Assembly (NCBI GenBank): GCA_965223435.1
Contig: CBDCWQ010000022.1
Span: 310,001 to 374,000, forward strand
Reading direction: 5' to 3'
DNA from: CBDCWQ01 sp965223435
Lineage (GTDB): Bacteria; Myxococcota; Kuafuiibacteriia; Kuafuiibacteriales; Kuafuiibacteriaceae
Length of the DNA stretch: 64,000 nucleotides
This document shows, piece after piece, positions 1-9,125 of the stretch. Below the pieces are notes generated by a model. The model was not told the DNA's origin, made no database searches, and was given only the letters and a program-made list of their open reading frames with translations. A program made the translations under genes and the position numbers. Within the stretch, counting starts at the first letter, position 1. Each line of letters starts with the position of its first letter.

Positions 1-741
1 GTACAGAATGTCAGCCAACCCAAAATCACAGATCTTGGCCACATGCCCGTCGTGGCCGTCATCGGCCAAAAGCACATTCTCTGGCTTGAGGTCCCGATGA
101 ACGACACCCTTACCGTGGGCGTAGTCGAGCCCTCGCCCAATCTGAAGCGCAAGATCAATCGCCAAATCTAGGGTCAGAGCACGCCGAGCCAAAAGACGCC
201 GAAGCGTGGGGCCATCGACGTACTCCATGACAAAAAACCAGTGCGCATCCACATTGCCTTGATCGATGATGGACACCACATGGTTGTGCGCCAACGCCGC
301 CAAAGCGGCCGCCTCTCGGCGAAACCGAAGAACAAACTCGGGCTGATTGACCAGATCCGTGCTCATGACCTTCACCGCGACCGGCCGGTCCAAAGAAAGT
401 TGCCGGCCCCGATAAACCGTGCCCATCGCGCCGCGACCCAGCACCGAACCAACCTCGTAGCCACCAAGCACCGTACCCGCCGGAATATCATTGACGGCAA
501 CACGCTTTTGTTTGGGAGGAGGGGGCCGAGGCGCATTTTTCGCCCCCAAGGGTTTATCCGCGCCATCCTTGGGCCGATCCGGCGGTTGGCCGCGCGCGCC
601 GGAGCCCATCTGCGTGTCGGTTCTCTCAACCGCAAACTTGATTCCGCACCGGCGACAACGGACCTTCTGGCCCGAAACGTAGATCCCTACGTCGTATTTG
701 GCAGCGCAATTGGGACAGCGCTGTACAACTTGCTTCCGCAC
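1..741 (-). CDS. Ser/Thr protein kinase with N-terminal zinc ribbon (partial)
   Basis: Only the first 247 codons are visible; the reading frame runs off the window start. Cys9/Cys12 (CPNC) and Cys29/Cys32 (CRRCG) form an MJ0042-like zinc ribbon, followed by a Pro/Lys-rich linker. A Hanks-type kinase domain then begins with the glycine loop LGRGAMGTVYRG and the ATP lysine in VAVKV. The catalytic loop HRDLKPEN lies at about 215-222 and DFG at 239-241, so the visible catalytic residues are intact. The chosen GTG start (an in-frame TTG lies one codon upstream) is 7 bases after the stop of the FHA-GAF-cyclase gene, so the two are probably cotranscribed. The kinase may phosphorylate threonines that FHA proteins in this window read (inference). 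Any transmembrane or sensor region would lie outside the window. Confidence 0.9.
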   Translation of the reverse strand, partial: MRKQVVQRCPNCAAKYDVGIYVSGQKVRCRRCGIKFAVERTDTQMGSGARGQPPDRPKDGADKPLGAKNAPRPPPPKQKRVAVNDIPAGTVLGGYEVGSVLGRGAMGTVYRGRQLSLDRPVAVKVMSTDLVNQPEFVLRFRREAAALAALAHNHVVSIIDQGNVDAHWFFVMEYVDGPTLRRLLARRALTLDLAIDLALQIGRGLDYAHGKGVVHRDLKPENVLLADDGHDGHVAKICDFGLADILY

Positions 742-748
742 CAAGCCT

Positions 749-2674
749 TCAGCTTTCCTTCGCTGAGCGTTGGTGGGAGGCGACTCGAAGCGCCTCGTAG
801 ACTCCAACCTCGTGCTCCTTCCCCTTAACCTGCCGAGTGCCCAAAAATCTTGCCTCAATGCGATTTCCCACAGCGCGGAAAGTCGCGTCTGAAATCAATA
901 CCTGATCACCCTGAGCCACACCGCAAAGACGAGAAGCCGTGTTCACCGTGTCCCCAACAACCGTATACTCTAGCCGGCGCTTCGAGCCCATGTACCCGGC
1001 GACCAACCGGCCTGTGTTCACCCCAACTCCCATGCGTATCGGCTCCAGCCCTTCTTGGCCCCGCCGAGCATTGAGCTCGCGTATCGTGTCGCGAAACTCA
1101 AGGGCCGCGGCCACACAGTTGAACGCAGGATCGAGATCGCCCTCCAACGTACCCCAGGAAGCCATCAGGGCATCCCCGATAAATTTGTCGAGGACCCCGT
1201 CGCGGCGAAACACGACTTCAGACAATCGCTCGAAATACTCGTTGAGAAGGTCGACGACCTCCTGCGGCCCGGCGTTTTCAGAAAGGGATGTAAAACCGCG
1301 GATGTCGCAAAACACCACCGACGCTTCCAGCTCGCGGCCTCCCTTTTTGATGGGCTCGCCCTTGCCCTGAACCATGGCCTCAACCACGTGGGGCGGAAGA
1401 AACCGGCTCAGCTGACCGCGGGTTTTTGCCTCGTCCTCGATCTGCCGGACCAGGCGGGTATTTTCAATGGCCACCGCGGTCTGCCCAGCGATGGCGTTCA
1501 GGAGCTGTAAGTCCTTTTCGGTAAACGCACCGACCCGCTCCCGCGAGTCGATATGCATGATTCCAAGGACTTTGCGATGGGCGACCAGAGGCACACACAT
1601 GGCGGATCGAATGCCTTGGGCAATGATGGACTGCGAACCAGAAAACCGCGGATCGATGAACGCGTCTGAAGAAAGGACCGAAGACCGGTCGTGGAGCACC
1701 TGATTCACAATGGTGGACGATAGGACAATCTCCCGTTTCCCGTTGGTATCGCGCTGGCGAAGCGTATGGGGAACCAACGTGTTTGTTTCTTCGTCCACCA
1801 GCATGATGACCGCGGCATCGGCAGCCAACATGGAAAACACAACATCGAGTGTCTTCGACAACAAGACCGAGAGGTCAGTGGTCAGACCAATTCTTGAGAG
1901 CTCATGCGTAAGCCTCAGCTTCTCATAGTCCCGCTTGACGACCTCCAGATCTTCAACCTCAGACACAGGCTTGAAATCGAGCTCTTCGTTCTTGAGCTTC
2001 GCATGAATGTGGGTCGCGCCCGCGGGTTCTTGAGGCAAAATGGTGACCAGATCGCGCGCCGAATCCTGATCTTCGCCGTCCCGGACCAAGGAGAAGATCA
2101 ACTTCATTGAGCCGAGTAGAACTTCGTCCCCATTTTTGAGGAGGACCTCGCTTACCCGACGACCATTCACGTATGTGCCGTTCGACGACTCCAAATCGGA
2201 TAGCCAAAAATCGTGTTCACGACGCTCGATCACCGCGTGTTCTTTAGAAATTTCACGATCATTGAGACGGACGTTGTTTTTCGGGTGCCTCCCCACCGAA
2301 GTACGATCCCCAAGGACAAATTCGGTCTCCATGCCGTCCGGACTCCGATAGATGACCTTTGCCACATTTCCGTCCTGTCCCGGTTGCGGTCGCCCCTTGG
2401 GCACAATCACTTCGGTCGCCGAAGGTTCCGCAGGCACCACACCAGGGCTGGTGGGGGTGGGCGTTGGTGTCAGGGCGTTATAGCGGGGCATCCCGGAAGT
2501 CGGAGTCGAGGTGGTCGCGGCCGGCCGTCTCAGCGCCCGTGGCCGCGCATCTTGGCCGCCCTGAAGCGCAGCCGCACCAAACGGCTTTCGACAGTGCCGG
2601 CAATACACAATCGCGGTCGTGGGGGGACGCGCGAACTCATTCTGAGCCCCGCAGTGCGGACACCAAGCTCGCAT
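749..2674 (-). CDS. FHA-GAF-class III adenylate/guanylate cyclase
   Basis: The protein has about 641 residues. A zinc ribbon comes first (CPHC at 5-8, CRHC at 25-28), then a Pro/Thr linker, an FHA domain at about 105-195 (GRH, SKEH and SSNGTYVNG motifs) that binds phosphothreonine, a GAF domain at about 255-420, and a class III cyclase domain at about 455-620. The cyclase keeps both metal aspartates (FCDIRGFT and DKFIGDALMASWG) and the YTVVGDTVNTASRL segment, so it is predicted to make a cyclic nucleotide; cAMP versus cGMP cannot be decided. I start at ATG 2674 because it places the zinc ribbon at the N-terminus; a TTG at 2746 is also in frame. The downstream kinase gene starts 7 bases after this stop, which suggests a kinase/FHA signalling pair. 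Confidence 0.9.
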   Translation of the reverse strand: MRAWCPHCGAQNEFARPPTTAIVYCRHCRKPFGAAALQGGQDARPRALRRPAATTSTPTSGMPRYNALTPTPTPTSPGVVPAEPSATEVIVPKGRPQPGQDGNVAKVIYRSPDGMETEFVLGDRTSVGRHPKNNVRLNDREISKEHAVIERREHDFWLSDLESSNGTYVNGRRVSEVLLKNGDEVLLGSMKLIFSLVRDGEDQDSARDLVTILPQEPAGATHIHAKLKNEELDFKPVSEVEDLEVVKRDYEKLRLTHELSRIGLTTDLSVLLSKTLDVVFSMLAADAAVIMLVDEETNTLVPHTLRQRDTNGKREIVLSSTIVNQVLHDRSSVLSSDAFIDPRFSGSQSIIAQGIRSAMCVPLVAHRKVLGIMHIDSRERVGAFTEKDLQLLNAIAGQTAVAIENTRLVRQIEDEAKTRGQLSRFLPPHVVEAMVQGKGEPIKKGGRELEASVVFCDIRGFTSLSENAGPQEVVDLLNEYFERLSEVVFRRDGVLDKFIGDALMASWGTLEGDLDPAFNCVAAALEFRDTIRELNARRGQEGLEPIRMGVGVNTGRLVAGYMGSKRRLEYTVVGDTVNTASRLCGVAQGDQVLISDATFRAVGNRIEARFLGTRQVKGKEHEVGVYEALRVASHQRSAKES

Positions 2675-2963
2675 GGCTCCAGGCCGAAGAATGAACCGTA
2701 CCACGCGGGTTGGGTCACCGCCAGTGCTGAGCGCGCCCGAGAACAAAAACTGGGTATATTGATACTATTAGGGTAAACGCAAAACCGCGGAACCCAGGTG
2801 ATCGAGGGGACGACCCCACCGTAGACCAACCCGACCGCTGGGATCCCGTTCCGGTCAGGCGGGTGGATGAGTACTGGGGCTTTTACCTAGCTGGCCCTCT
2901 TTCCGAAAAACCGGGTATTCAGTCGAAACGCCCCCTTAAGGGCAATCAAGCGGAGCGCCAAAC

Positions 2964-5600
2964 TTGGCTACCTCTTTAGCCACACCCAAGGATGGTCCAG
3001 AGCGCGGAATCTTAGGGGCCATCCTCAGCCTGTGGTTCAAAAAAGTCCGGCTGGAGGCAGACGATCGACAGCGATTGATCTGCGCAGATCGGGACGGCAT
3101 CGTCATTCATACCTTCCGCACCCGGCGAGTCACCGACCCCCTCTACCTTCTGCACGCACTGGAGTCCCTCGGCCTCAAAAAACCCCAATGGATGCACGAC
3201 CATCGTGCCTCCGCGCGCCCCGCAAACTCAGAGGCGCTCGCCGAATCGATCGAAACCGAGCAACCCGCCCTTTTGTTTTTGCGCCGGCCGCGCACGCTGA
3301 TGAACCCCCATTCTTCGTACGCCGAGGCCCATGTAGAAAAACTGGTGGCGCTCCAACGAGAACAAGAGCAACCCATACTCTTCCTGCCTGAAGCCCTCCT
3401 GACCACCAAACGTGCGGCTGGCCTCCGGCGAGGCCTCATCGATGCTGTGTTCGGTGACCGCGAAGCACCAGGCACCATTCGAGAGTTCTTAGGGTTGTTG
3501 CTCAATTCGGACGACCTTCGGTTTCACGTGGGCGCACCCATCAACCTTAAGGCGTTTCTCGAACAACAACCCGCAACCAAAAACCATATCGTGGCCAAAA
3601 AAAATTCGCTGGACCATACTCCAGCACCTTTCAAGGGAAGAAAAACTTCGCACCGGCCCAATCCATCGATCCGCGTCCCGAACGCGACAACTGGTGCTGA
3701 ACGACCCCACCGTGCGCCAATACTTCCATTCAAAGGCAGGCCAGCGCGAACGTCTCGAGGCAGAAAGGCAGGGGTCCCTGCAAAGACTCCTCGCTGGAGC
3801 ACGAAGCCTGTTTTCTCTAAAAAAGGCAGCGCCACAAAACGAACTCGAAAAAAAGGCGGACCGAATCCTCCAAGCCATGGCCTCAGACATTCGTGTGAGC
3901 TGGCTTCGTTTTATCGACGTCATCGTCGAAGCAGTCTGGAACCGTATCTACGACGGCATCATGGTTGATGAAGACGGGCTGAAAGAGGTACGTAAAGCGG
4001 CAAGACAAGGACCGATCGTACTTGTTCCGAGCCACAAGAGCCACGTGGACTATCTTGTACTCTCGCAAGTCTTTTTCAAGAATGGCCTTATGCCACCGCA
4101 CATCGCGGCGGGCGACAACCTCAACTTTCCACCCATCGGTCCGATTTTCAGACGAGAGGAGGCGCATTTTTCATCCGCCGCAGTTTTCGAGGAGACAGAC
4201 TGTATGCACTTCTTCTTGCTGCCTACTTGAGGCGACTGCTCAAAGAGGGGCACCCCATCGAGTTTTTCATCGAAGGTGGCCGGAGCCGAACCGGCAAATT
4301 GTCACCCCCAAAAATGGGAATGCTAGGCATGTGCGTAGATCCTGTTTTGGAAGGCGCCATCTCCGACCTCTCTTTCATTCCCGTCTCAATCAACTACGAG
4401 AAAATCGTAGAAGCCACCTCCTACGTCAAAGAGCTTGAAGGCGAAAAGAAGAAAAAGGAAGACGTGACGGCCCTCCTGTCCTCTACACGAGTCTTGCGCT
4501 CTAGGTATGGCCGCGTGTACGTCGACTTCGGAACACCCATTTCCCTCAGACGATTCTCGACCACCCGTGGTTTTGACATCGCTTCCATGAGTCCCCAAAA
4601 ACGTAGCGGCCCGATAACCCAACCAACACGTCCGCACACAAGCGAAAAGGACGAACGAACCAGCCAACGCGCGCAGCTCATCTCGCAGCTTGGACATCGA
4701 ATCGTCTACGGCATCAACCAGGCGACTCGGGTCACACCCACCAGTTTGGTCGCCCTGGTACTCTTGTCTCGACCGAACACCAAAACGCCTGAGTCCCTTC
4801 TATATCAGAGCGCAGACATCGCCGTCCGGGGCCTCGAAGAAGTCGGCGCTCGGTTGTCTTCTACGCTGAGCGCGCCCCTCAGGCAAAACGCACTCAGGGA
4901 AGCGATTGGAAGACTCGCGGTGGACGGAATCGTACAAATGCATCCCGACACTGGCGGAGAAACCTTACTCCTTGTCGATGCGAATGGCCGTCGAGCGCTC
5001 GACTACTATAAAAACTGCATACTCCACTTTCTGATCCCCACGGCTGTCGTCGTCACCGCCGTGCGGGCCTACGGCCCAAAGCAGGTCAAAAAGGACGACG
5101 TCTCGAGTATGGCGCAGCGCATCTCGCACTTCCTCAAGTTCGAATTTTCTTTTAGAGCCGATCAAAGCTTTCGTGAGAATTTCCAACAAGCCGCCGATGG
5201 CCTCATCCGGCGAGGATTCATTTTCCGGAATGTGCAAGAAAACGAAGAGTACTGGTCTCTTGCCCCCCAGGGCCTCAAACAAGGCGAAAGCCTGTTTAAT
5301 CTACTCGCTGTCTTTTTGGAGGCCTACCGCTTTGTGACCGAATATGCGGGAGAATGCCTGAAACAACCGACAGACCGGAATACCTTTGTCAAACAAACCC
5401 TTGACCGCGCCACCCACGAGGCGAGCAAGGGCACCCTCCTTCGTCCTGAAGGTCTGTCAAAACTGAGCATTGAAAATGCCGTCAAACTCCTTTTGGCGGA
5501 CGGAATCATCGAGCGCGATGAAGAAAAACTTTGTGTAGCACACGAGGAGCAACGAATCGCCCTACGGACGCAACTCGATCAACTTTTGAACGGAGGCTAA
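2964..5600 (+). pseudogene. plsB: PlsB-type glycerol-3-phosphate 1-O-acyltransferase, two frameshifts
   Basis: Read through two indels, this is one protein of roughly 877 residues, similar in size to PlsB. PlsB acylates sn-glycerol-3-phosphate at the inner membrane, the first step of phospholipid synthesis. The N-terminal part is in one frame until an A8 run at 3597-3604, where one A too many moves the reading into the next frame. That middle frame carries the catalytic HX4D motif (SHKSHVDYL). At 4156-4157 two extra bases (GA) inside block II (PIFRR/GGAFFIRR) return reading to the original frame, which carries IEGGRSRTGK and FIPVSINYEKI. The net change is +3. All catalytic blocks survive, so sequencing error is as likely as real inactivation. 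The start is TTG 2964 after GGAG. Confidence 0.85.
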
Positions 5601-5678
5601 CCCACTTGTTCCGTTACGAAGCCGGCGCTTCTATCCCACGGCCCCACCCGTTCCCCCACACCACGCGCTGTAATCGGT

Positions 5679-6584
5679 TCAATGTAAGAAAGATCTCAGA
5701 TAGGCCTCTGCGTACCACTTGTCCCAGTCCCTGGGCCCCACAATATGTCCTATGCTTTTCCCATTGACCAACACATAGGTCTCAGGAAACTTTTCCGTCC
5801 CGTACTGGCGCGCAATGTGTCCTCCCTTGTCCAGAAGAACGCGGAACTGGATTTTTTCGTCACCAAAAAACTTTCGCACGGGCTCCCACGCATCATCCGC
5901 ACTGACTGCGAGCATCACAAAATCGGGGTGCTTCAGCTTCTCAGAGAGCCGCTTCATCGACGGCATCTCTTCGATGCAAGGGGGACACCAAGTGGCCCAA
6001 AAGTTTACAAAGACGATCTTGTTGGCGTAGTCCTCAAGGGCGGCCTGGCCGCCCTCCATGGCCGGAAGAGTCCAGTTCGGCGGGCTTCCCGACATGGCCT
6101 TCACCCGGAGCAGCTTCTGAGAAAGCGGGCCCATACCGAGCTTGCCGGCCTCTACGCCGCTGACAACGAAGTAGGTAAATGGAGCCAATGTTGCCACAAA
6201 AAAAAGCAGCACCAAGGCCGGAGGGGGTACCCAGCCGGTATCGGTTGCCGACGCCATTTCGGAATCCCCGTGCAGGGTAGACCTGGTTCTCGTAAGCTTC
6301 CTTTTGAACTCGGCCTCGGACATCTGCCCCTTGAAGGCTTTTCGGCCATTGATCAACACAACCGGTACCTCATCCCCGTAACGTCGAGTCAAATCGACAT
6401 CATCCGTGATGTCGACCGTCTCGAGCTCAAAATCCTGCTTCCGCTGAACCTCCTTGGCGATCTGTAGCAGGGGGCCACACAGTGAGCACCCGGCCCTCAC
6501 ATAGACCGTCACGCGAATCGGCTGTGCCACCCCAGAATCATGGACCAGGAGCTTGCCTAGAGACAAGGATAAGGTATTGAGCAT
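5679..6584 (-). CDS. Glutaredoxin-like domain fused to a membrane-anchored TlpA-type thioredoxin
   Basis: A glutaredoxin/DUF836-like domain comes first (VTVYVRAGCSLCGPLL, with a CxxC active site). A single membrane span follows (about VLLFFVATLAPFTYFVVSG), then a TlpA/ResA-like domain with FWATWCPPCIEEMPS carrying the CPPC active site. By charge, the first domain should be cytoplasmic and the TlpA domain periplasmic, where such proteins reduce disulfides or cytochrome c apoproteins. I start at ATG 6584; the frame is open further upstream, but that would run deep into the divergent DUF4388-type gene. GTG 6530 is another possible start. Tail-to-tail with the acyltransferase gene upstream in the window. 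Confidence 0.8.
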   Translation of the reverse strand: MLNTLSLSLGKLLVHDSGVAQPIRVTVYVRAGCSLCGPLLQIAKEVQRKQDFELETVDITDDVDLTRRYGDEVPVVLINGRKAFKGQMSEAEFKRKLTRTRSTLHGDSEMASATDTGWVPPPALVLLFFVATLAPFTYFVVSGVEAGKLGMGPLSQKLLRVKAMSGSPPNWTLPAMEGGQAALEDYANKIVFVNFWATWCPPCIEEMPSMKRLSEKLKHPDFVMLAVSADDAWEPVRKFFGDEKIQFRVLLDKGGHIARQYGTEKFPETYVLVNGKSIGHIVGPRDWDKWYAEAYLRSFLH

Positions 6585-6591
6585 AGAGAGG

Positions 6592-7647
6592 ATGGGGCAC
6601 TTCTCGGGCGAGCTTTCCTTGATGCCTCTGGCAGATGTGCTCCTGTGGCTCTCCCACAGGGGGGTAGACGGCCTCCTCTCGATTGAACAAGGGACCACCA
6701 AAAAAGAATTCCTCATCCAAGATGGCGCGACCACGCGCGCATCCTCTAACGACCCGCGGGAGTACTTCGGACAGTTCCTGGTTCATCATGGCCTGCTGAC
6801 CGAGGAGCAACTCGAGCGCGCCTTTGTCACCCAGCGCGACACCAAGGTGCTCTTAGGACGAATCCTGGTGATGATCGGCATCGTCCCTGAAGAACAGGTC
6901 ATTCAATTGCTTAGGGTCAAAATCAGCGAATCCATGCTCGAGATCTTTGAGTGGACCAACGGAAGCTTTACTTTCATCGAAAACCAAGAGCCCGATCCTC
7001 GGCCAGAGATTGGTGTTTCCATCCCTCTCCTTGAAATCTATCGAGAAGCAAAAAACCGAAAGACCCTCTGGAAAGACTTCGACATCACGTTCCCCAACCT
7101 CGACATCACACTCGCGGTGCAAAACCAGCAGCTTCCCGAAGGTGCAAATCCGGACACACTAGACGGGAAAATTATCGCCCTGGCGCATCACGGTCTCACC
7201 ATGGAGCAGATCATCAGCGAAGTCCGCGCGACAGAATACCAAGTCCGTCTTCACCTCTTTGAACTTCACCAACAAGGCATTCTTGCGCCTCGGGCACCTC
7301 CGATGGCTGGGAGGCCCGAAAGCAGTCCAAGCATCCCACGGTCCCCCACGCCCGCGGGTACGCCGGCGCCGATGAGCGGAAGCCAAGACCTGATCGCAGA
7401 CCTCACTGATGCGACGGCACAGGGTCAAACGCTACCCCATTTACCCTCACGAGATGCCATTCCCCTGCTGGCCACCCAAATCGATGACGAAAGCCGCCGC
7501 CGAATGAGCGTGAAGCAGCGTTATGTTTTGGCGCGGATCGACGGAAGACACTCCATCCAGGCCATCATCCAAGTCAGCCCCATGCACGACACCGAAGCGC
7601 TGGAAATCATCCAATACTTCGAACGCGAAGGCATCGTGCGCTTCTGA
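6592..7647 (+). CDS. DUF4388 (PATAN)-type regulatory protein
   Basis: The N-terminus (FSGELSLMPLADVLLWL...GLLSIEQG) matches the DUF4388/PATAN pattern seen in many myxobacterial regulators. It continues with a region resembling a type II secretion E N-terminal fold (GQFLVHHGLLTEEQLERA; GRILVMIGIVPEEQV). A Pro-rich linker at about 235-265 separates this from a C-terminal winged-helix-like segment ending YFEREGIVRF. The function is unknown; related proteins are predicted to take part in protein interaction or gliding and two-component signalling. The start is uncertain: ATG 6592 fits the domain, while TTG codons at 6580 and 6553 would overlap the divergent TlpA gene. The genes are divergent with 7 bases between the chosen starts. 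Confidence 0.75.
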   Translation: MGHFSGELSLMPLADVLLWLSHRGVDGLLSIEQGTTKKEFLIQDGATTRASSNDPREYFGQFLVHHGLLTEEQLERAFVTQRDTKVLLGRILVMIGIVPEEQVIQLLRVKISESMLEIFEWTNGSFTFIENQEPDPRPEIGVSIPLLEIYREAKNRKTLWKDFDITFPNLDITLAVQNQQLPEGANPDTLDGKIIALAHHGLTMEQIISEVRATEYQVRLHLFELHQQGILAPRAPPMAGRPESSPSIPRSPTPAGTPAPMSGSQDLIADLTDATAQGQTLPHLPSRDAIPLLATQIDDESRRRMSVKQRYVLARIDGRHSIQAIIQVSPMHDTEALEIIQYFEREGIVRF

Positions 7648-7678
7648 TGCACGACAACGCCTCTTCCAAAACCAAAAA

Positions 7679-8152
7679 TCAAGGCTCCTCGGGCTCTGTC
7701 GCTATAGCCAAGTTGGTCAAGCCAGCAGCCCGGGCGGTCTCCATCACCTCAACCACGCGTTTATGAATCGCTTCTTCGTCGGCCTGTACCAAAACAAGTT
7801 GGCTTTGGTCGCGCGCTGCTTCTTGGGCAAACAAGTCTTTGAGCTCTTCGAGGGAAAGCGCCTGTCCCCGGGCAACAATCTCCCCTGTACGGAGCACAGC
7901 AACCACAAGCTCATTGCTGATGCTTGTCACCTCTTCGGCTTTAGAACCCGAAGGCAAGTTGACACGGATTCCCGTTCCTCGACCAGCGCTGCTGGGGGCC
8001 AGCATCGCGGTGCTACCCGCCATCAAGATGACCAAGAGCACGAGCATGATGTCGACCAGGGGTACGATGTTGATCTCGGTAAACGCCCCTTGCTCAACCA
8101 CTTCTGGGTCGTCGAGAGAAGGCTCTCGCTGTGTGCCACCATGTCCGGCCAA
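7679..8152 (-). CDS. exbD: ExbD/TolR-family biopolymer transport protein
   Basis: This is a 157-residue protein with a short cytoplasmic N-terminus, one membrane span (INIVPLVDIMLVLLVILM) that carries the conserved proton-path Asp, and a periplasmic domain (about 55-157). With ExbB it forms an inner-membrane motor that uses proton-motive force to energise a TonB or TolA partner. No TonB or TolA gene lies in this window. It starts 2 bases after the exbB stop and is the last gene of a dnaJ-small protein-exbB-exbD run. Confidence 0.92.
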   Translation of the reverse strand: MAGHGGTQREPSLDDPEVVEQGAFTEINIVPLVDIMLVLLVILMAGSTAMLAPSSAGRGTGIRVNLPSGSKAEEVTSISNELVVAVLRTGEIVARGQALSLEELKDLFAQEAARDQSQLVLVQADEEAIHKRVVEVMETARAAGLTNLAIATEPEEP

Positions 8153-8154
8153 AG

Positions 8155-8865
8155 TCAGCTCTCACTGGGTGCGAAAGGCACGTCGGTACTCGAACCTTCG
8201 GGCTGAAGTTCGAGTGAAGATGGCGGTCGATGACGACCACTCTCTTCTCTTGGAAAATCCTGAAGCTGCTCCAAAAACTCATCCAGGAGCAATTTGATCT
8301 CAGTGGTCGCGTGATTTCCTCGAGTCTGAAAGTAGTTGTAAAAGACGACCGCAATGAGCGCGACCAAGATTCCACCAGCTGTTGCCCCGAGGGCTTCGGA
8401 AACACCAGCAGCCACCACCGAAAAGCCACCGGTCCCGGACGCTGCAATGTCAGAAAAGGATCGAATAATCCCGAGAACAGTACCAAACAACCCTACAAAA
8501 GGCGCCAACGCACCGATGGTCCCGATCATCCACAAACGCCGTTTCATCCAAAGGAGGAATCGCTGCCGTTCCCGTTCGGCCGCCTTGTGGGTCGACAGCC
8601 CGGATCGCCTCACTTTGTTCAAAGCTGCGATAAAAATGTCGGCAACCGGCGAAGAACTTCGCTCACATACGGTCCTTGCAGCCTGGAGATCACGCTCGTA
8701 GAGCGCTTTGCCGACGTCAGAACTGAGCGCCCGGGCCTTCTGTACCAGTCCCCAAAACGTATAGAACTGCTCGAGAGCAAGCGCAAACACAATGCCTGAA
8801 CCGACCAGGACCACCGTGAAAGCGACTGGCCCAATTTCGAACACTTTTGCAACATCAGGGTTCAT
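8155..8865 (-). CDS. exbB: ExbB/TolQ/MotA-family proton channel
   Basis: The protein has 236 residues and three membrane spans: one near the N-terminus (GPVAFTVVLVGSGIVFALAL), and two in the MotA/TolQ/ExbB domain (IGTIGALAPFVGLFGTVLGI and ALGATAGGILVALIAVVFYN). It pairs with the ExbD just downstream. The ATG at 8865 overlaps the stop of the preceding small gene by ATGA and has GGAG at a good distance, which indicates translational coupling. The frame is open further upstream, but that would run through the preceding gene. Confidence 0.92.
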   Translation of the reverse strand: MNPDVAKVFEIGPVAFTVVLVGSGIVFALALEQFYTFWGLVQKARALSSDVGKALYERDLQAARTVCERSSSPVADIFIAALNKVRRSGLSTHKAAERERQRFLLWMKRRLWMIGTIGALAPFVGLFGTVLGIIRSFSDIAASGTGGFSVVAAGVSEALGATAGGILVALIAVVFYNYFQTRGNHATTEIKLLLDEFLEQLQDFPREESGRHRPPSSLELQPEGSSTDVPFAPSES

Positions 8866-9119
8866 TGCTCGAGAGGCTCCTTTAGGTGTTGTGAAGCATC
8901 TGATGTGCCTTGGTCGTGGTGGGCTGCGTCCCACCGCCAGACCTGCGTCGCGACAAACATCGCAAGGGCAACCACCGAAAACTCAAGAGGAAGGGCCAGG
9001 GCCCCAGAGTCGCTTCGCCCGACAGCCCAAAGGCCCCCAACCAGAATCAAGATCCCCAAAAAAAGGCCGGCCCAAAGACCGCGCCGCCCCACTGAAAACC
9101 GAGAGCTTTTTTTGGACAC
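8862..9119 (-). CDS. Small two-span membrane protein in the dnaJ-exbBD operon
   Basis: This 85-residue protein has a basic N-terminus (MSKKSSRFSVGRRG) followed by two hydrophobic stretches (LWAGLFLGILILVGGLWAV and FSVVALAMFVATQVW). The GTG start is 6 bases after the dnaJ stop, and its stop overlaps the exbB start by 4 bases. I do not recognise a family. The tight coupling on both sides suggests it is a real gene, perhaps an accessory to the ExbB-ExbD motor (inference). Confidence 0.7.
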   Translation of the reverse strand: MSKKSSRFSVGRRGLWAGLFLGILILVGGLWAVGRSDSGALALPLEFSVVALAMFVATQVWRWDAAHHDQGTSDASQHLKEPLEQ

Positions 9120-9125
9120 CTTCGA

